From Flavobacterium difficile (GTDB taxonomy: Bacteria > Bacteroidota > Bacteroidia > Flavobacteriales > Flavobacteriaceae): DNA of 64,000 nucleotides. Positions 54,437 to 63,581 of this stretch are shown here, in pieces. The first letter of the stretch is position 1. Each line of letters opens with the position of its first letter. The position numbers were made by a program, and so were the translations under genes. The notes under the pieces were generated by a model. That model did no database searches, was not told where the DNA came from, and was given only the letters and a program-made list of their open reading frames with translations. The stretch is from assembly GCF_011392115.1 (NCBI RefSeq), contig NZ_JAAJBT010000001.1:558001-622000 (forward strand). Reading direction: 5' to 3'.

Positions 54437-55141
54437 TTAATACGCTACAATTTCTTCATTTTTGAAATCGTTTTCTATAATTCCATCACGTAAACGTATG
54501 ATTCTGTGTGCGTGAGCAGCAATATCTTCTTCGTGCGTAACTAAAATTACAGTATTTCCGTTGGCGTGAATTTCTCCAAAAAGTTTCATGATTTCAACTG
54601 AAGTTTTACTGTCTAAATTTCCTGTTGGCTCATCAGCTAAAATGATAGAAGGCTTGTTTACTAAAGCTCTACCCACGGCAACACGTTGGCGTTGTCCACC
54701 AGAAAGTTGATTCGGTTTGTGGTCCATTCTATCTGCTAAACCCACTTGTGTTAACACTTCTGTAGCACGTTCGTCTCTTTCAGATTTTGAAAAACCTGCG
54801 TAAACCATTGGTAAAGCCACGTTATCTAAAGCTGTAGTACGCGGCATTAAATTGAAGGTTTGAAAAACGAAACCGATTTCTTTATTTCTAATTTCTGCTA
54901 ATTCATCGTCGTGCATTTCACTAACTTGCTTTCCGTTTAAGATATAACTTCCAGAAGTTGGTGTGTCTAAACAACCTAAAATGTTCATTAAAGTCGATTT
55001 TCCAGATCCTGATGGTCCCATTAGCGCCACATATTCCCCTTTATTAATTAGTAAATCGATGCCTTTTAATACGTTTACCGTTTCAGTTCCTAATTGGAAA
55101 TCACGTGTAATGCCTTTAATGTCTATTATTGGAGTTTTCAT
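54437..55141 (-). CDS. ABC transporter ATPase, LolD/MacB type
   Basis: A 234-aa ATP-binding subunit: Walker [10 protein letters not shown], signature [15 protein letters not shown], Walker [14 protein letters not shown], switch His in VTHEED. The [11 protein letters not shown] stretch before the signature and the YVALMGPSG start are like MacB/LolD-type ATPases, which act with FtsX-like permeases on lipoproteins or efflux. No permease gene adjoins. The partner is therefore unknown. Confidence 0.88.
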   Translation of the reverse strand: MKTPIIDIKGITRDFQLGTETVNVLKGIDLLINKGEYVALMGPSGSGKSTLMNILGCLDTPTSGSYILNGKQVSEMHDDELAEIRNKEIGFVFQTFNLMPRTTALDNVALPMVYAGFSKSERDERATEVLTQVGLADRMDHKPNQLSGGQRQRVAVGRALVNKPSIILADEPTGNLDSKTSVEIMKLFGEIHANGNTVILVTHEEDIAAHAHRIIRLRDGIIENDFKNEEIVAY

Positions 55142-55216
55142 ATTTTTCAGTCGCAGTTTTTAGTTTACAGTAATTACTACGACTAATAAGTAGTCAAAAA
55201 GAAGATTTTGTTACAA

Positions 55217-56059
55217 CTAAATTTTTATTCTTTCTAAAAAGTAGGAAGACCAATCTTTTGAAGGGTTGATTATAAAATGTTCTTTTTCTTGTTCGGCTCT
55301 GAAAAATACGATTCCCCATTGAAAGGTATCAATCGTAACTTTCACTTTTGGATGTTTTTTTATGATTTCCCAGGCTTCTTCCATTTCTAAACTCCAATGA
55401 ATGTCGTCAAAAATCCAAACGGAAGTATTGGTTATGGTGGGTAATAATTCTTCGAAATAAGCTAAAGTGGCTTTTTTCGAATGGTTCCCGTCGAAGTAGA
55501 TGAGTTTCCAGTCGTGGTTTCCAGTTACAGTTTTTGGTTGGTAGTTTTTTAAGAAATAAGAGAACTCAGTGTTAATAAATTCAACATTATTTAATTTATG
55601 TGATTGACATTGATTTTTTGCGATTGACATTGTATTTGGACAACCTTCTAAACTTGTAATTTTTCCATTTTTATTCCCTAACGAAAGGGCAGAAGTGGCT
55701 AATCCTAAAGACGTTCCAATTTCTAAAATTTCGGTTGGTTGAAAATAACGTACAATTCTGAATAATAATTCGGCTCTTTTTGGAGAAATCCCAGCATTTT
55801 TTGCAATGGCTGATATTTTTCTTTTGTTTGATTTAAAAACGCGTGAACCCGCACCAAAATCTGTGACTTCAATGATTTGATGTTCTTTTAATAGATTGTA
55901 CCTGTAGTCTTCAAGAATTTCGTATTCTGGATATTTCGTTTTGTCGTAAAAGCATTTCGTAACCAAATCAAACACAAATGGCGAATGCACACCGTGTTCG
56001 TTTTTGGAATTCCAAATAAAGTTTATGTATGTTTTTAAAATATGTAGCATTTTTTTCAT
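55217..56059 (-). CDS. SAM-dependent methyltransferase
   Basis: A 280-aa class I methyltransferase: EILEIGTSLGLATSALSL (SAM motif I), ITSLEGCP (acidic strand 2 end), YFDGNHSKKAT and WIFDDIHWS. The DDIHWS-type region is found in O-methyltransferases of the catechol/caffeoyl-CoA group. The N-terminal 70 residues (NFIWNSKNEHGVHSPFVF) are a common flavobacterial extension. The substrate is unknown. Confidence 0.85.
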   Translation of the reverse strand: MKKMLHILKTYINFIWNSKNEHGVHSPFVFDLVTKCFYDKTKYPEYEILEDYRYNLLKEHQIIEVTDFGAGSRVFKSNKRKISAIAKNAGISPKRAELLFRIVRYFQPTEILEIGTSLGLATSALSLGNKNGKITSLEGCPNTMSIAKNQCQSHKLNNVEFINTEFSYFLKNYQPKTVTGNHDWKLIYFDGNHSKKATLAYFEELLPTITNTSVWIFDDIHWSLEMEEAWEIIKKHPKVKVTIDTFQWGIVFFRAEQEKEHFIINPSKDWSSYFLERIKI

Positions 56060-56063
56060 GTAA

Positions 56064-56122
56064 AACCATTAAGATATTAAGAAAATTAAGAAATCTGAAT
56101 GTAACTTAATGCCTTAATGGTT
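56064..56122. repeat. Intergenic inverted repeat AACCATTAAG / CTTAATGGTT
   Basis: A 10-bp inverted repeat with a 39-nt AT-rich spacer containing further TTAAG units, between the methyltransferase and ABC-F genes. I recall ATTAAG-rich elements like this as common between flavobacterial genes. A hairpin here could separate the two transcripts. Confidence 0.45.
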
Positions 56123-56129
56123 CAAATAA

Positions 56130-57989
56130 TTACTCAATTTTGCTTGACAACTCAAACCAACGCTCTTCTTTTTCTTCTAAAGTTTGAATCACTTTTTGTA
56201 ATTCTATAGCTTTGGCTTCAATTTTATCATCAGCGACTTTTCCATCCGCAAATTCTTGCTCAATTTGTTTCTTTTGGTATTCTAAATCTTTTATTTCTCT
56301 TTCAATTTTAGTAAACTCCTTTTGTTCGTTGAAAGTTAAACCAACTTTTGCCGTTTTTTCTTTCCAACTTCCTTTATCAGTGCTCACACTGTTTAAAACT
56401 TTTGGTTCGGCAGAATCTTCATAACTTCTAAAATCGGAGTAATTTCCTGGGAAATCTTCAATTTCACCCTGACCTCTAAATACAAATAAGTGATCTACAA
56501 TTTTATCCATAAAATACCTGTCGTGACTCACAACTAATAAGCATCCGGGAAAATCTAACAAAAAACTTTCTAACACATTTAACGTAACAATATCTAAATC
56601 ATTGGTAGGTTCATCCAAAATTAAGAAATTCGGATTTTGAATTAATACCGTACACAAATACAAACGTTTTAATTCGCCACCACTTAATTTTTCTACAAAA
56701 TCGTATTGTTTTTTCGCGTCAAATAAGAAACGTTCTAGCAATTGCGAAGCAGAAATAATTTTTCCTTTCGTAAGCGGAATATATTCTCCGTATTCTTTAA
56801 TAATATCAATGACTTTCTGACCAGGTTTTGGATTGATTCCACTTTGTGTGTAATACCCAATTTTAATCGTATCACCAATAATTACTTTACCAGAATCTGG
56901 TTCTATCGTTTTGGTTAATATGTTTAAGAATGTCGATTTCCCAGTTCCGTTTTTACCAATAATTCCGATACGTTCGCCACGTTGAAAAGCGTAAGTAAAG
57001 TCTTTTAAAATGGTTCTATCAGGGAAACTTTTGTTCAATTTTACCATTTCGATAATCTTGCTTCCCATACGCTCCATGTTAATCTCAAGTTCAACCACGT
57101 TTTCCTTACGTCGACTTTCAGCTACAGCTTTGATTTGGTAAAAATCGTCTTGTCTAGATTTCGATTTGGTTGTTCTTGCTTTAGGTTGACGTCGCATCCA
57201 AGCTAATTCTTTAATGAATAAGTTTTGCGCTTTATCTATCGTAGCGTTTTCAGAAATTTGACGTTCTTCTTTTTTCTCTAAATAATACGAATAATTTCCT
57301 TTGTATTGATAAAGTTTTCCGTTATCTAATTCGATAATTTCGTTACACACACGCTCTAAAAAGAAACGGTCGTGCGTTACCATAAATAAAGTAATGTTTT
57401 CTTTAGCGAAATAATCTTCTAACCATTCAATCATTTCTAAATCTAAGTGATTGGTTGGTTCGTCTAAGATTAATAAATCCGGACGATTAATTAGAATAAT
57501 GGCTAACGATAAACGCTTTTTTTGTCCACCCGAAAGTTTATTGACTTTTAGTTTTAAATCGTCTAACTTTAATTTTGATAAAATTTGTTTGTATTGTGTT
57601 TCGAAATCCCAAGCATTAAAACGATCCATATCGTCAAATGCTTTTTGGTATTTTTCTTCATTTTCAGGATTTTCTAACGCTTTTTCGTAGTTTCGAATTA
57701 CCTGTAAAACTTCATTGTCCGAGGCGAAAATGCTTTCTTCAATGGTTAATTCGTCTTGTAAATTAAAATTCTGACTCAAAAAAGCCATTTTAATTCCTTT
57801 TCGAATCACAACTTGACCAGTATCCGGCTCATCATAACCATTGATGATGCTCATAATGGTAGTTTTTCCCGAACCATTTTTGGCGATAAAAGCTATTTTT
57901 TGATCTTTATTAATTCCGAAAGAAATGTCTTTAAAAAGAACACGTTCTCCGTATGATTTTGATATGTTTTCTACTGAAAGGTAATTCAT
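56130..57989 (-). CDS. ABC-F family ATPase (Uup-like)
   Basis: The protein (619 aa) has two ATPase domains without membrane segments. Walker A sequences are AKNGSGKTTIM and GKNGTGKSTFL. Signatures are LSGGQKKRLSLA and LSGGELKRLYL, with Walker B LLILDEPTNHLD and FLILDEPTNDLD. The linker (about 235-320) is Arg/Lys-rich, and the C-terminal coiled coil (EQKEFTKIEREIKDLEYQKK) is as in Uup-like members. ABC-F proteins act on ribosomes or in DNA transposon/recombination control (Uup). Single gene. Confidence 0.9.
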   Translation of the reverse strand: MNYLSVENISKSYGERVLFKDISFGINKDQKIAFIAKNGSGKTTIMSIINGYDEPDTGQVVIRKGIKMAFLSQNFNLQDELTIEESIFASDNEVLQVIRNYEKALENPENEEKYQKAFDDMDRFNAWDFETQYKQILSKLKLDDLKLKVNKLSGGQKKRLSLAIILINRPDLLILDEPTNHLDLEMIEWLEDYFAKENITLFMVTHDRFFLERVCNEIIELDNGKLYQYKGNYSYYLEKKEERQISENATIDKAQNLFIKELAWMRRQPKARTTKSKSRQDDFYQIKAVAESRRKENVVELEINMERMGSKIIEMVKLNKSFPDRTILKDFTYAFQRGERIGIIGKNGTGKSTFLNILTKTIEPDSGKVIIGDTIKIGYYTQSGINPKPGQKVIDIIKEYGEYIPLTKGKIISASQLLERFLFDAKKQYDFVEKLSGGELKRLYLCTVLIQNPNFLILDEPTNDLDIVTLNVLESFLLDFPGCLLVVSHDRYFMDKIVDHLFVFRGQGEIEDFPGNYSDFRSYEDSAEPKVLNSVSTDKGSWKEKTAKVGLTFNEQKEFTKIEREIKDLEYQKKQIEQEFADGKVADDKIEAKAIELQKVIQTLEEKEERWFELSSKIE

Positions 57990-58106
57990 TTGTCAATTTA
58001 TCTGTTTGTCAATGTGGCCATTCCGACTTTCGGAACAAGTTTCGCCAATTGTTTTGCAAAAATAGGTTATTGCATAGAATGAAGCAATCTTTTGTAATTA
58101 AATAAA

Positions 58107-58132
58107 AAAAGCTGTCGTTTCAGACAGCTTTT
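58107..58132 (-). terminator. Terminator of the CocE-type hydrolase gene
   Basis: AAAAGCTGTC / GACAGCTTTT form a 10-bp stem with a 6-nt loop, flanked by an A run on the left, which reads as U on the minus strand. Confidence 0.85.
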
Positions 58133-58136
58133 GGAA

Positions 58137-59987
58137 TTATTTTAGGATTTCGACTTCGATGAAACTATCATTTAAAATTTTAATGAAAGCTTTGGTGTAG
58201 TCTTCTTTATTGGCTAAATATTGATTGTCTAAATATTTTTGCGAATTAACTGCAAATAATGGATAACAAGTACTTTGAATTTGGATTTGAATTTTATGCC
58301 CTTTTTTAAAAGTATGTAAAACATCTTGTAAACGGAAATTGACTTCAGTTGCTGTATTTGGAGTTAATGCAGCTGGCGTTTCAAAGCTGTTTCTAAATCG
58401 AGCAGGCATAATTTCACTTCGTACCATTTGATGATAATTGGCATATAAAACAGTTGGTTTGTCAGTATTTTGTGGCTCATCAATCGGATAGATATCAATA
58501 AGTTTTACAATAAAATCGGCATCTGTTGAAGTAGACATGATTTTTAATTTTGCCATAATTTCACCAGCTAAAGTAACATCTTCAGTTAAGTATTCGGTAG
58601 TAAAAGTTACTACATCTGGTCGGTTCAAAGCAAATCTTTGGTCTTCCGACATGTAATTTCTAGGAGTAAAACCATTCATGTCGCTTAAGTTCGTACTACT
58701 TGGAACGGGTTTGTTTGGATCACTGTAATATTCAGAATAACCAGTTGAAGTTGCTTTTTCATTGGTTATTTTTCCGTCTGTATTCAAATAGAAATTTAAT
58801 TTGCTACTGTTTTTTGGTGGCCAATTTGCAAATTCTTTCCATTCTTTTTTTCCTGTATCAAACATGTAAGCTTCAGGAAGTGCTACTGCATTTTTTGAAT
58901 TTTCTTTTAAATAATGATTGAAGAATTTGTATTCCATATTTTTTTGGTAAAACGTAGCGATACTATCTCCAAAATAAATATCATTATGAAAATGTTTCCC
59001 GGCTTCTCTCGACCAACCACCATGTGAAAATGGCCCCATTACAATAGTGTTTTTCGCTTTTGGATTGTTCTTTTCTATGGTTTTGTAAATGTTCAAAGGT
59101 CCAGCTAAATCTTCTGCATCGAACCAGCCACCAACTGTCATTACCGCATGTTTGATGTTTTTTAAATGAGGAAGCAAGTTTCTAGATTTCCAAAAGGCAT
59201 CATAACTAGGATGATTTACAATTTCTTGCATGAAAAAATTATTCTTATAATGTTTATCTACACCTTCTTTTAAAGTTCCCAATTCATTATAAAATATAGA
59301 ACCGTCTCTAGATGTAGTTTTAATGTTTTGATCTGAATACCATGCTTTGTTCTCTGCTTTAGTTTTTTGAACACCAAATACTGGAAACGTTTTGAAATAG
59401 CCCATTAAAAAAGCACCATTATGATGAAAATCATCAAAAAAGAAATCAGATATTGGCGCTTGTGGCGATGAGGCTACTAATGCAGGATGATTGGCTAAAG
59501 CTCCAACAGCAGAATAAAAACCTGGGTAAGAAGTTCCATATTGTCCAACCTTTCCGTTATTATTAGCTATGTTTTTTACCAACCAATCTACCGTATCATA
59601 AGTGTCAGTACTTTCGTCAATATCTTTTTTGGTTTTGTGTTCCACTTGTGGTGTCATATTGGTAAAAACACCTTCACTCATATATCTTCCTCTAACATCC
59701 TGATATACAAAAATGTATTTGTCTTTGTATAAGAAAGTATTCGGTCCCAACGATTTTTTATAGTTTTCTTCACCATAAGGCGCTACACTATAACAAGTTC
59801 GTTGCATTAAAATTGGATACTTTTTGTCTTTTGAACAGTCTTTTGGGGTATAAATGGCAGTGAATAATTTTACGCCATCACGCATAGTGATGTAAACTTC
59901 TTTTTTGGTGTAAGCTTCTTTTGAATCTACTTGCGCTTGTAAAGAAAAAGCACATAAAAGTAAAAGCGTCTTGAAAATAGATTTCAT
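58137..59987 (-). CDS. CocE/NonD-family X-prolyl peptidase-like hydrolase (S15-like)
   Basis: The protein (616 aa) has a signal peptide ending SLQAQ. It is an alpha/beta hydrolase (about 25-380) with the nucleophile Ser153 in GQYGTSYPGFYS (GxSYxG) and FSHGGWSREAGK, which carries a possible catalytic His. A C-terminal jelly-roll domain (about 430-616, VTFTTEYLTEDVTLAGEI) is of the type shared with cocaine esterase and glutaryl-7-ACA acylase. These act on amides and esters. The signal peptide suggests a periplasmic or secreted enzyme. Single gene, AT-rich upstream. Confidence 0.88.
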   Translation of the reverse strand: MKSIFKTLLLLCAFSLQAQVDSKEAYTKKEVYITMRDGVKLFTAIYTPKDCSKDKKYPILMQRTCYSVAPYGEENYKKSLGPNTFLYKDKYIFVYQDVRGRYMSEGVFTNMTPQVEHKTKKDIDESTDTYDTVDWLVKNIANNNGKVGQYGTSYPGFYSAVGALANHPALVASSPQAPISDFFFDDFHHNGAFLMGYFKTFPVFGVQKTKAENKAWYSDQNIKTTSRDGSIFYNELGTLKEGVDKHYKNNFFMQEIVNHPSYDAFWKSRNLLPHLKNIKHAVMTVGGWFDAEDLAGPLNIYKTIEKNNPKAKNTIVMGPFSHGGWSREAGKHFHNDIYFGDSIATFYQKNMEYKFFNHYLKENSKNAVALPEAYMFDTGKKEWKEFANWPPKNSSKLNFYLNTDGKITNEKATSTGYSEYYSDPNKPVPSSTNLSDMNGFTPRNYMSEDQRFALNRPDVVTFTTEYLTEDVTLAGEIMAKLKIMSTSTDADFIVKLIDIYPIDEPQNTDKPTVLYANYHQMVRSEIMPARFRNSFETPAALTPNTATEVNFRLQDVLHTFKKGHKIQIQIQSTCYPLFAVNSQKYLDNQYLANKEDYTKAFIKILNDSFIEVEILK

Positions 59988-60081
59988 TTTTGTTAGTTTA
60001 GTTGGATAATTTTTTAGTTCACTAAGATATTACGTTTTTTTTAAATCTTTTTGTTAATGTTTTATTAAAATAAACTTTTGT

Positions 60082-60089
60082 TATCTTCG
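60082..60089 (+). promoter_or_regulatory. Promoter -7 box of the GT2 gene, leaderless start likely
   Basis: TATCTTCG matches TAnnTTTG at seven of eight positions and ends 4 nt before the ATG, the same spacing as at dapF and the 80-aa gene. Confidence 0.45.
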
Positions 60090-60093
60090 CAAC

Positions 60094-61260
60094 ATGCAAC
60101 TATCTGTAATTATCCTTAATTATAACGTTCGTTATTTTTTAGAGCAATGTGTTTTAAGTGTTCAAAAAGCACTTGAGCACCTTGATGCTGAGATAATTGT
60201 AGTCGATAATCATTCTCCTGATGATAGTTGTGTAATGATGAAACAATTGTTTCCAAACATCAAATTAATTGAAAATAAAGAAAATGTAGGTTTTCCAAAA
60301 GGGAATAATGTAGCAGTGGCTGAAGCGAAAGGTGAATACATTTGCATTTTAAATCCGGATACGGTTGTTGCAGAAGATACTTTTACTAAAATACTGAACT
60401 CTAAAAACTGGCAACTGAACACCGGAATAATCGGGTGTAAGCTCATTGATGGTACTGGAAATTTTTTGCCTGAGAGTAAGCGTGGTGTTCCTACTCCTTG
60501 GGTAGCTTTTACCAAAATTTTTGGCTTGTATAAATTATCAAATGTTTTTGGAAAATATTATGCACAGCATTTAACGGAAAATCAATCAGGTAATGTCGAT
60601 ATTTTAGTTGGTGCTTTTATGGTCTTAAAACGCAATCTGTATTTGCAAGTCGGTGGTTTTGATGAAAATTGCTTTATGTATTCAGATGATATCGATTTGA
60701 GTTACATGATTCAAAAACTCGGTAAAGAGAATTTTTATTTTCATGAAACTTCTGTGATTCATTACAAAGGAGAAAGTACGGTTCGAGATGAAAAGTATAT
60801 CCAACGTTTCCGTGAAGCGATGCAATTTTTCTATAAAAAACATTTTAAAAAGTCGGTGTTTTTTGATGTGATGATGCAAGTGGGAAGTTTCGTTTTTACG
60901 ATTTTCAAACAAAAACAACAAAAAAATATCAGTAAAAAGATTTTTCAGTATATTTTAGTTACCAAAAACGCTGAAAATGAGAATGTTGTTTCAGAGATTT
61001 TATCAAAAAAAGAATTTTCATTTGTTCTGAGAATTTTTGATAAAATGAATGTTTTAGAAAAAGAAATTCAAGAATTTAAAAAACAGAAATGTAATTATGA
61101 AGTAATTTTCGATACTTATTCATTTAGTTTTAAAGAAATTATCGATTTTATGGAAAAAAATAAATCTAAAAATATTACTTTTAAGAATTATATTTCGCAA
61201 TCAAATTACTTAATTGGTAGTAATAACGCAAACGATAGAGGTGAAGTATTGAAATTATGA
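60094..61260 (+). CDS. GT2 glycosyltransferase (rhamnosyl/N-acetylglucosaminyl-type) with C-terminal extension
   Basis: The protein (388 aa) has an inverting GT-A domain: MQLSVIILNYNVRYFLEQCV, IIVVDNHSPDDS, LNPDTVVAEDTF (metal-binding NPD), then VGGFDENCFMYSDDIDLSYMIQ (catalytic ED/DD). This pattern is that of GT2 enzymes that add sugars to lipid-linked O-antigen or capsule repeats. The last 120 residues form a charged, helical extension without known motif. No polysaccharide gene cluster is adjacent, so its product is unknown. Confidence 0.85.
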   Translation: MQLSVIILNYNVRYFLEQCVLSVQKALEHLDAEIIVVDNHSPDDSCVMMKQLFPNIKLIENKENVGFPKGNNVAVAEAKGEYICILNPDTVVAEDTFTKILNSKNWQLNTGIIGCKLIDGTGNFLPESKRGVPTPWVAFTKIFGLYKLSNVFGKYYAQHLTENQSGNVDILVGAFMVLKRNLYLQVGGFDENCFMYSDDIDLSYMIQKLGKENFYFHETSVIHYKGESTVRDEKYIQRFREAMQFFYKKHFKKSVFFDVMMQVGSFVFTIFKQKQQKNISKKIFQYILVTKNAENENVVSEILSKKEFSFVLRIFDKMNVLEKEIQEFKKQKCNYEVIFDTYSFSFKEIIDFMEKNKSKNITFKNYISQSNYLIGSNNANDRGEVLKL

Positions 61261-61299
61261 ATTTTTGATGATATCATTATAAAACATCAAAATAATTAG

Positions 61300-61307
61300 T
61301 ATTTTTG
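61300..61307 (+). promoter_or_regulatory. Promoter -7 box of the E2 acyltransferase gene
   Basis: TATTTTTG fits TAnnTTTG; the ATG follows after 37 nt. Confidence 0.5.
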
Positions 61308-61344
61308 CATTAAAATTTAAAGAACACAACATTACAATAATAAT

Positions 61345-62655
61345 ATGGCAAGATTTGAATTGAAACTTCCAAAAATGGGAGAAAGTGTTGCGGAAGCAAC
61401 CATTACAAATTGGTTAAAAAAAGTAGGTGAAACTATTGAAATGGATGAAGCAGTTTTAGAAATTGCAACAGACAAAGTGGATAGTGAAGTGCCTTCAGAA
61501 GTTTCTGGAACTTTGGTTGAAATTTTGTTTCAAGTAGATGATGTGGTTCAAGTTGGACAAACCATTGCCATTATTGAAACGGAAGGTGGTGCTGTTTCAG
61601 CGACTCCAGAAGTAAAATTAGAAGCTCCAGTTGCGGTTGCAGAAGTTGTGAAAACAGTTGAAGCAGCTATTGAAACTAGTGCTCCAGCAGATTTTTCTGG
61701 TTCAGATAAATTCTTTTCACCCTTAGTAAAAAATATGGCTAAAGCGGAAGGGATTTCTTTAGCAGAACTAGAAACAATTGCAGGTTCTGGTAAAGAGGGT
61801 CGTGTAAACAAAGAAGATATTCTAAAATATATTGCAAATAGAGGTACAGTTGTTATTCCAGCTGCAGCAGTTGCTGCTCCGGTTGTTGCAACAGTAAAAG
61901 CCGAAGCGCCAGTAGCACAAAAAGCAGCTCCAGTTTCTGTAAATGGAGGTGACGAAATTGTGGAAATGGACAGAATGCGTAAGTTAATTTCTGGCTACAT
62001 GGTAGCATCAGTACAAACTTCAGCTCACGTACAATCTTTTATTGAAGTAGATGTAACTAACATTGTAAAATGGCGAGATAAAGTAAAATCAGCTTTTGAA
62101 AAACGCGAAGGTGAAAAGTTAACGTTTACACCAATTATGATGGAAGCGGTAGCTAAAGCTTTGAAAGATTTCCCAGGAATGAATATTTCTGTAGATGGAG
62201 ATTATATTATTAAGCGTAAAAACATCAACTTAGGGATGGCGGCAGCTTTACCGAACGGAAACTTAATTGTTCCTGTAATTAAAAATGCAGATCAATTGAA
62301 TTTAGTTGGAATGGCTAAAGCGGTAAACGATTTAGGAAGTCGTGCTAAAGCAGGAAAATTAAAACCAGACGATACACAAGGTGGGACTTATACGGTAACT
62401 AACGTGGGAACATTTGGTTCGGTTTTTGGAACGCCAATTATCAACCAACCACAAGTGGGTATTTTAGCTTTAGGAGCGATTAGAAAAGTACCAGCTGTTA
62501 TTGAAACTCCGGAAGGAGACTTCATTGGCATTCGTCAGAAAATGTTCTTATCACACTCTTATGATCATAGAGTGGTAGATGGTGCTTTAGGTGGAAGTTT
62601 CGTGAAACGTGTAGCAGAATATTTAGAAGCTTGGGATATCAATAGAGATTTCTAA
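61345..62655 (+). CDS. 2-oxo acid dehydrogenase E2 component (lipoyl acyltransferase)
   Basis: The protein (436 aa) has one lipoyl domain (1-78) with the lipoylated K44 in EIATDKVDSE and an Ala/Pro-rich linker. An E3-binding domain follows (about 120-165; FFSPLVKNMAKAEGISLAEL, GKEGRVNKEDIL). The catalytic domain (about 205-436) has the active-site H408-x3-D412-G in SHSYDHRVVDG. E2 transfers the acyl group to CoA in pyruvate, 2-oxoglutarate or branched-chain complexes; which one is uncertain. No E1 or E3 gene is adjacent. Confidence 0.92.
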   Translation: MARFELKLPKMGESVAEATITNWLKKVGETIEMDEAVLEIATDKVDSEVPSEVSGTLVEILFQVDDVVQVGQTIAIIETEGGAVSATPEVKLEAPVAVAEVVKTVEAAIETSAPADFSGSDKFFSPLVKNMAKAEGISLAELETIAGSGKEGRVNKEDILKYIANRGTVVIPAAAVAAPVVATVKAEAPVAQKAAPVSVNGGDEIVEMDRMRKLISGYMVASVQTSAHVQSFIEVDVTNIVKWRDKVKSAFEKREGEKLTFTPIMMEAVAKALKDFPGMNISVDGDYIIKRKNINLGMAAALPNGNLIVPVIKNADQLNLVGMAKAVNDLGSRAKAGKLKPDDTQGGTYTVTNVGTFGSVFGTPIINQPQVGILALGAIRKVPAVIETPEGDFIGIRQKMFLSHSYDHRVVDGALGGSFVKRVAEYLEAWDINRDF

Positions 62656-62671
62656 TCATAAAATATATTTA

Positions 62672-62703
62672 AAAATACCCGATAAGAATTTATCGGGTAT
62701 TTT
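62672..62703 (+). terminator. E2 gene terminator
   Basis: AAAATACCCGATA / TATCGGGTATTTT, a perfect 13-bp stem with a 6-nt loop, then T-rich sequence. Confidence 0.9.
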
Positions 62704-62783
62704 GTTTAAAAAAGAATTTTTCTTTCAAACAAAATTACTATTCTTTAATTTCTTAAAAATAGTAAAATTTTGTTTCGAAGTTC

Positions 62784-62791
62784 TATCTTTG
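62784..62791 (+). promoter_or_regulatory. Promoter -7 box of the exonuclease gene
   Basis: TATCTTTG fits TAnnTTTG exactly; ATG 18 nt downstream. Confidence 0.55.
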
Positions 62792-62809
62792 CAGTTCTAA
62801 AATAGTAAA

Positions 62810-63580
62810 ATGGAACTTAAACTTACAAGACCAATTTGTTTCTTCGATTTAGAAACAACAGGAATAGATGTTGGAAAAGATAGAATTGTTGAAATTTCTG
62901 TTTTTAAAGTGTTTCCAAATGGAAATAAAGAAAGTAAAACGTGGTTAGTAAATCCTACTATTCCAATCCCACCTCAAACTACTGCTGTTCACGGAATTAC
63001 AAATGAAAAAGTAGCCAATGAACCTACCTTCGCAGAATTGTCTTCTCAAATTTATAATATGATAAAAGATTCAGATTTGGCAGGATATAATTCTGATAGA
63101 TTTGATATTCCTTTACTAGCAGAAGAAATGCTTCGTGCCGGTGTAGATTTCGATATGAAAAATCGCGTTTCGATTGATGTACAAACTATTTTTCATAAAA
63201 AAGAAGAAAGAACACTTGCTGCAGCTTTGAAATTTTATTGTGGAAAAACGTTAGAAAATGCGCATTCTGCAGCAGCAGACACTATGGCCACTTATGAAAT
63301 TTTATTAGGGCAATTAGAAAGATATCCTGATCTGCAAAATGATGTAAAAGCCTTATCTGAATTCACTACTCGCAAAAAATCAGTAGATTTTGCCGGAATG
63401 ATTGTGATGAATGACAAAGGTCAAGAAATGTTTAGTTTCGGGAAATATAAAAATGTTTTAGTGGATGAGGTTTTTGATAAAGATCCAGGTTATTTCGGTT
63501 GGATTCAAGGTGCCGATTTTCCACTTTACACTAAAAAAGTATTAACAGGTTTGAAATTAAGAAGATTAAATACTAAGTAG
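62810..63580 (+). CDS. DnaQ-like 3'-5' exonuclease (DEDDh)
   Basis: A 256-aa exonuclease: FFDLETTG (D13, E15), YNSDRFDIPLL (third acidic residue) and AHSAAADTMATY with the His and final Asp of the DEDDh set. The C-terminal part (from about 190; MFSFGKYKNVLVDEVF, PGYFGWIQGADFP) resembles the ExoX C-terminal DNA-binding segment. It is not fused to a polymerase, so a repair or RNA/DNA end-trimming role is more likely than proofreading. The FAH-family gene follows after 1 nt. Confidence 0.9.
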   Translation: MELKLTRPICFFDLETTGIDVGKDRIVEISVFKVFPNGNKESKTWLVNPTIPIPPQTTAVHGITNEKVANEPTFAELSSQIYNMIKDSDLAGYNSDRFDIPLLAEEMLRAGVDFDMKNRVSIDVQTIFHKKEERTLAAALKFYCGKTLENAHSAAADTMATYEILLGQLERYPDLQNDVKALSEFTTRKKSVDFAGMIVMNDKGQEMFSFGKYKNVLVDEVFDKDPGYFGWIQGADFPLYTKKVLTGLKLRRLNTK

Positions 63581-63581
63581 T

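Noticed and set aside
54437..55141. Assignment as lolD
   Set aside because: Motifs fit the LolD/MacB group, but without a neighbouring permease the specific role cannot be decided.
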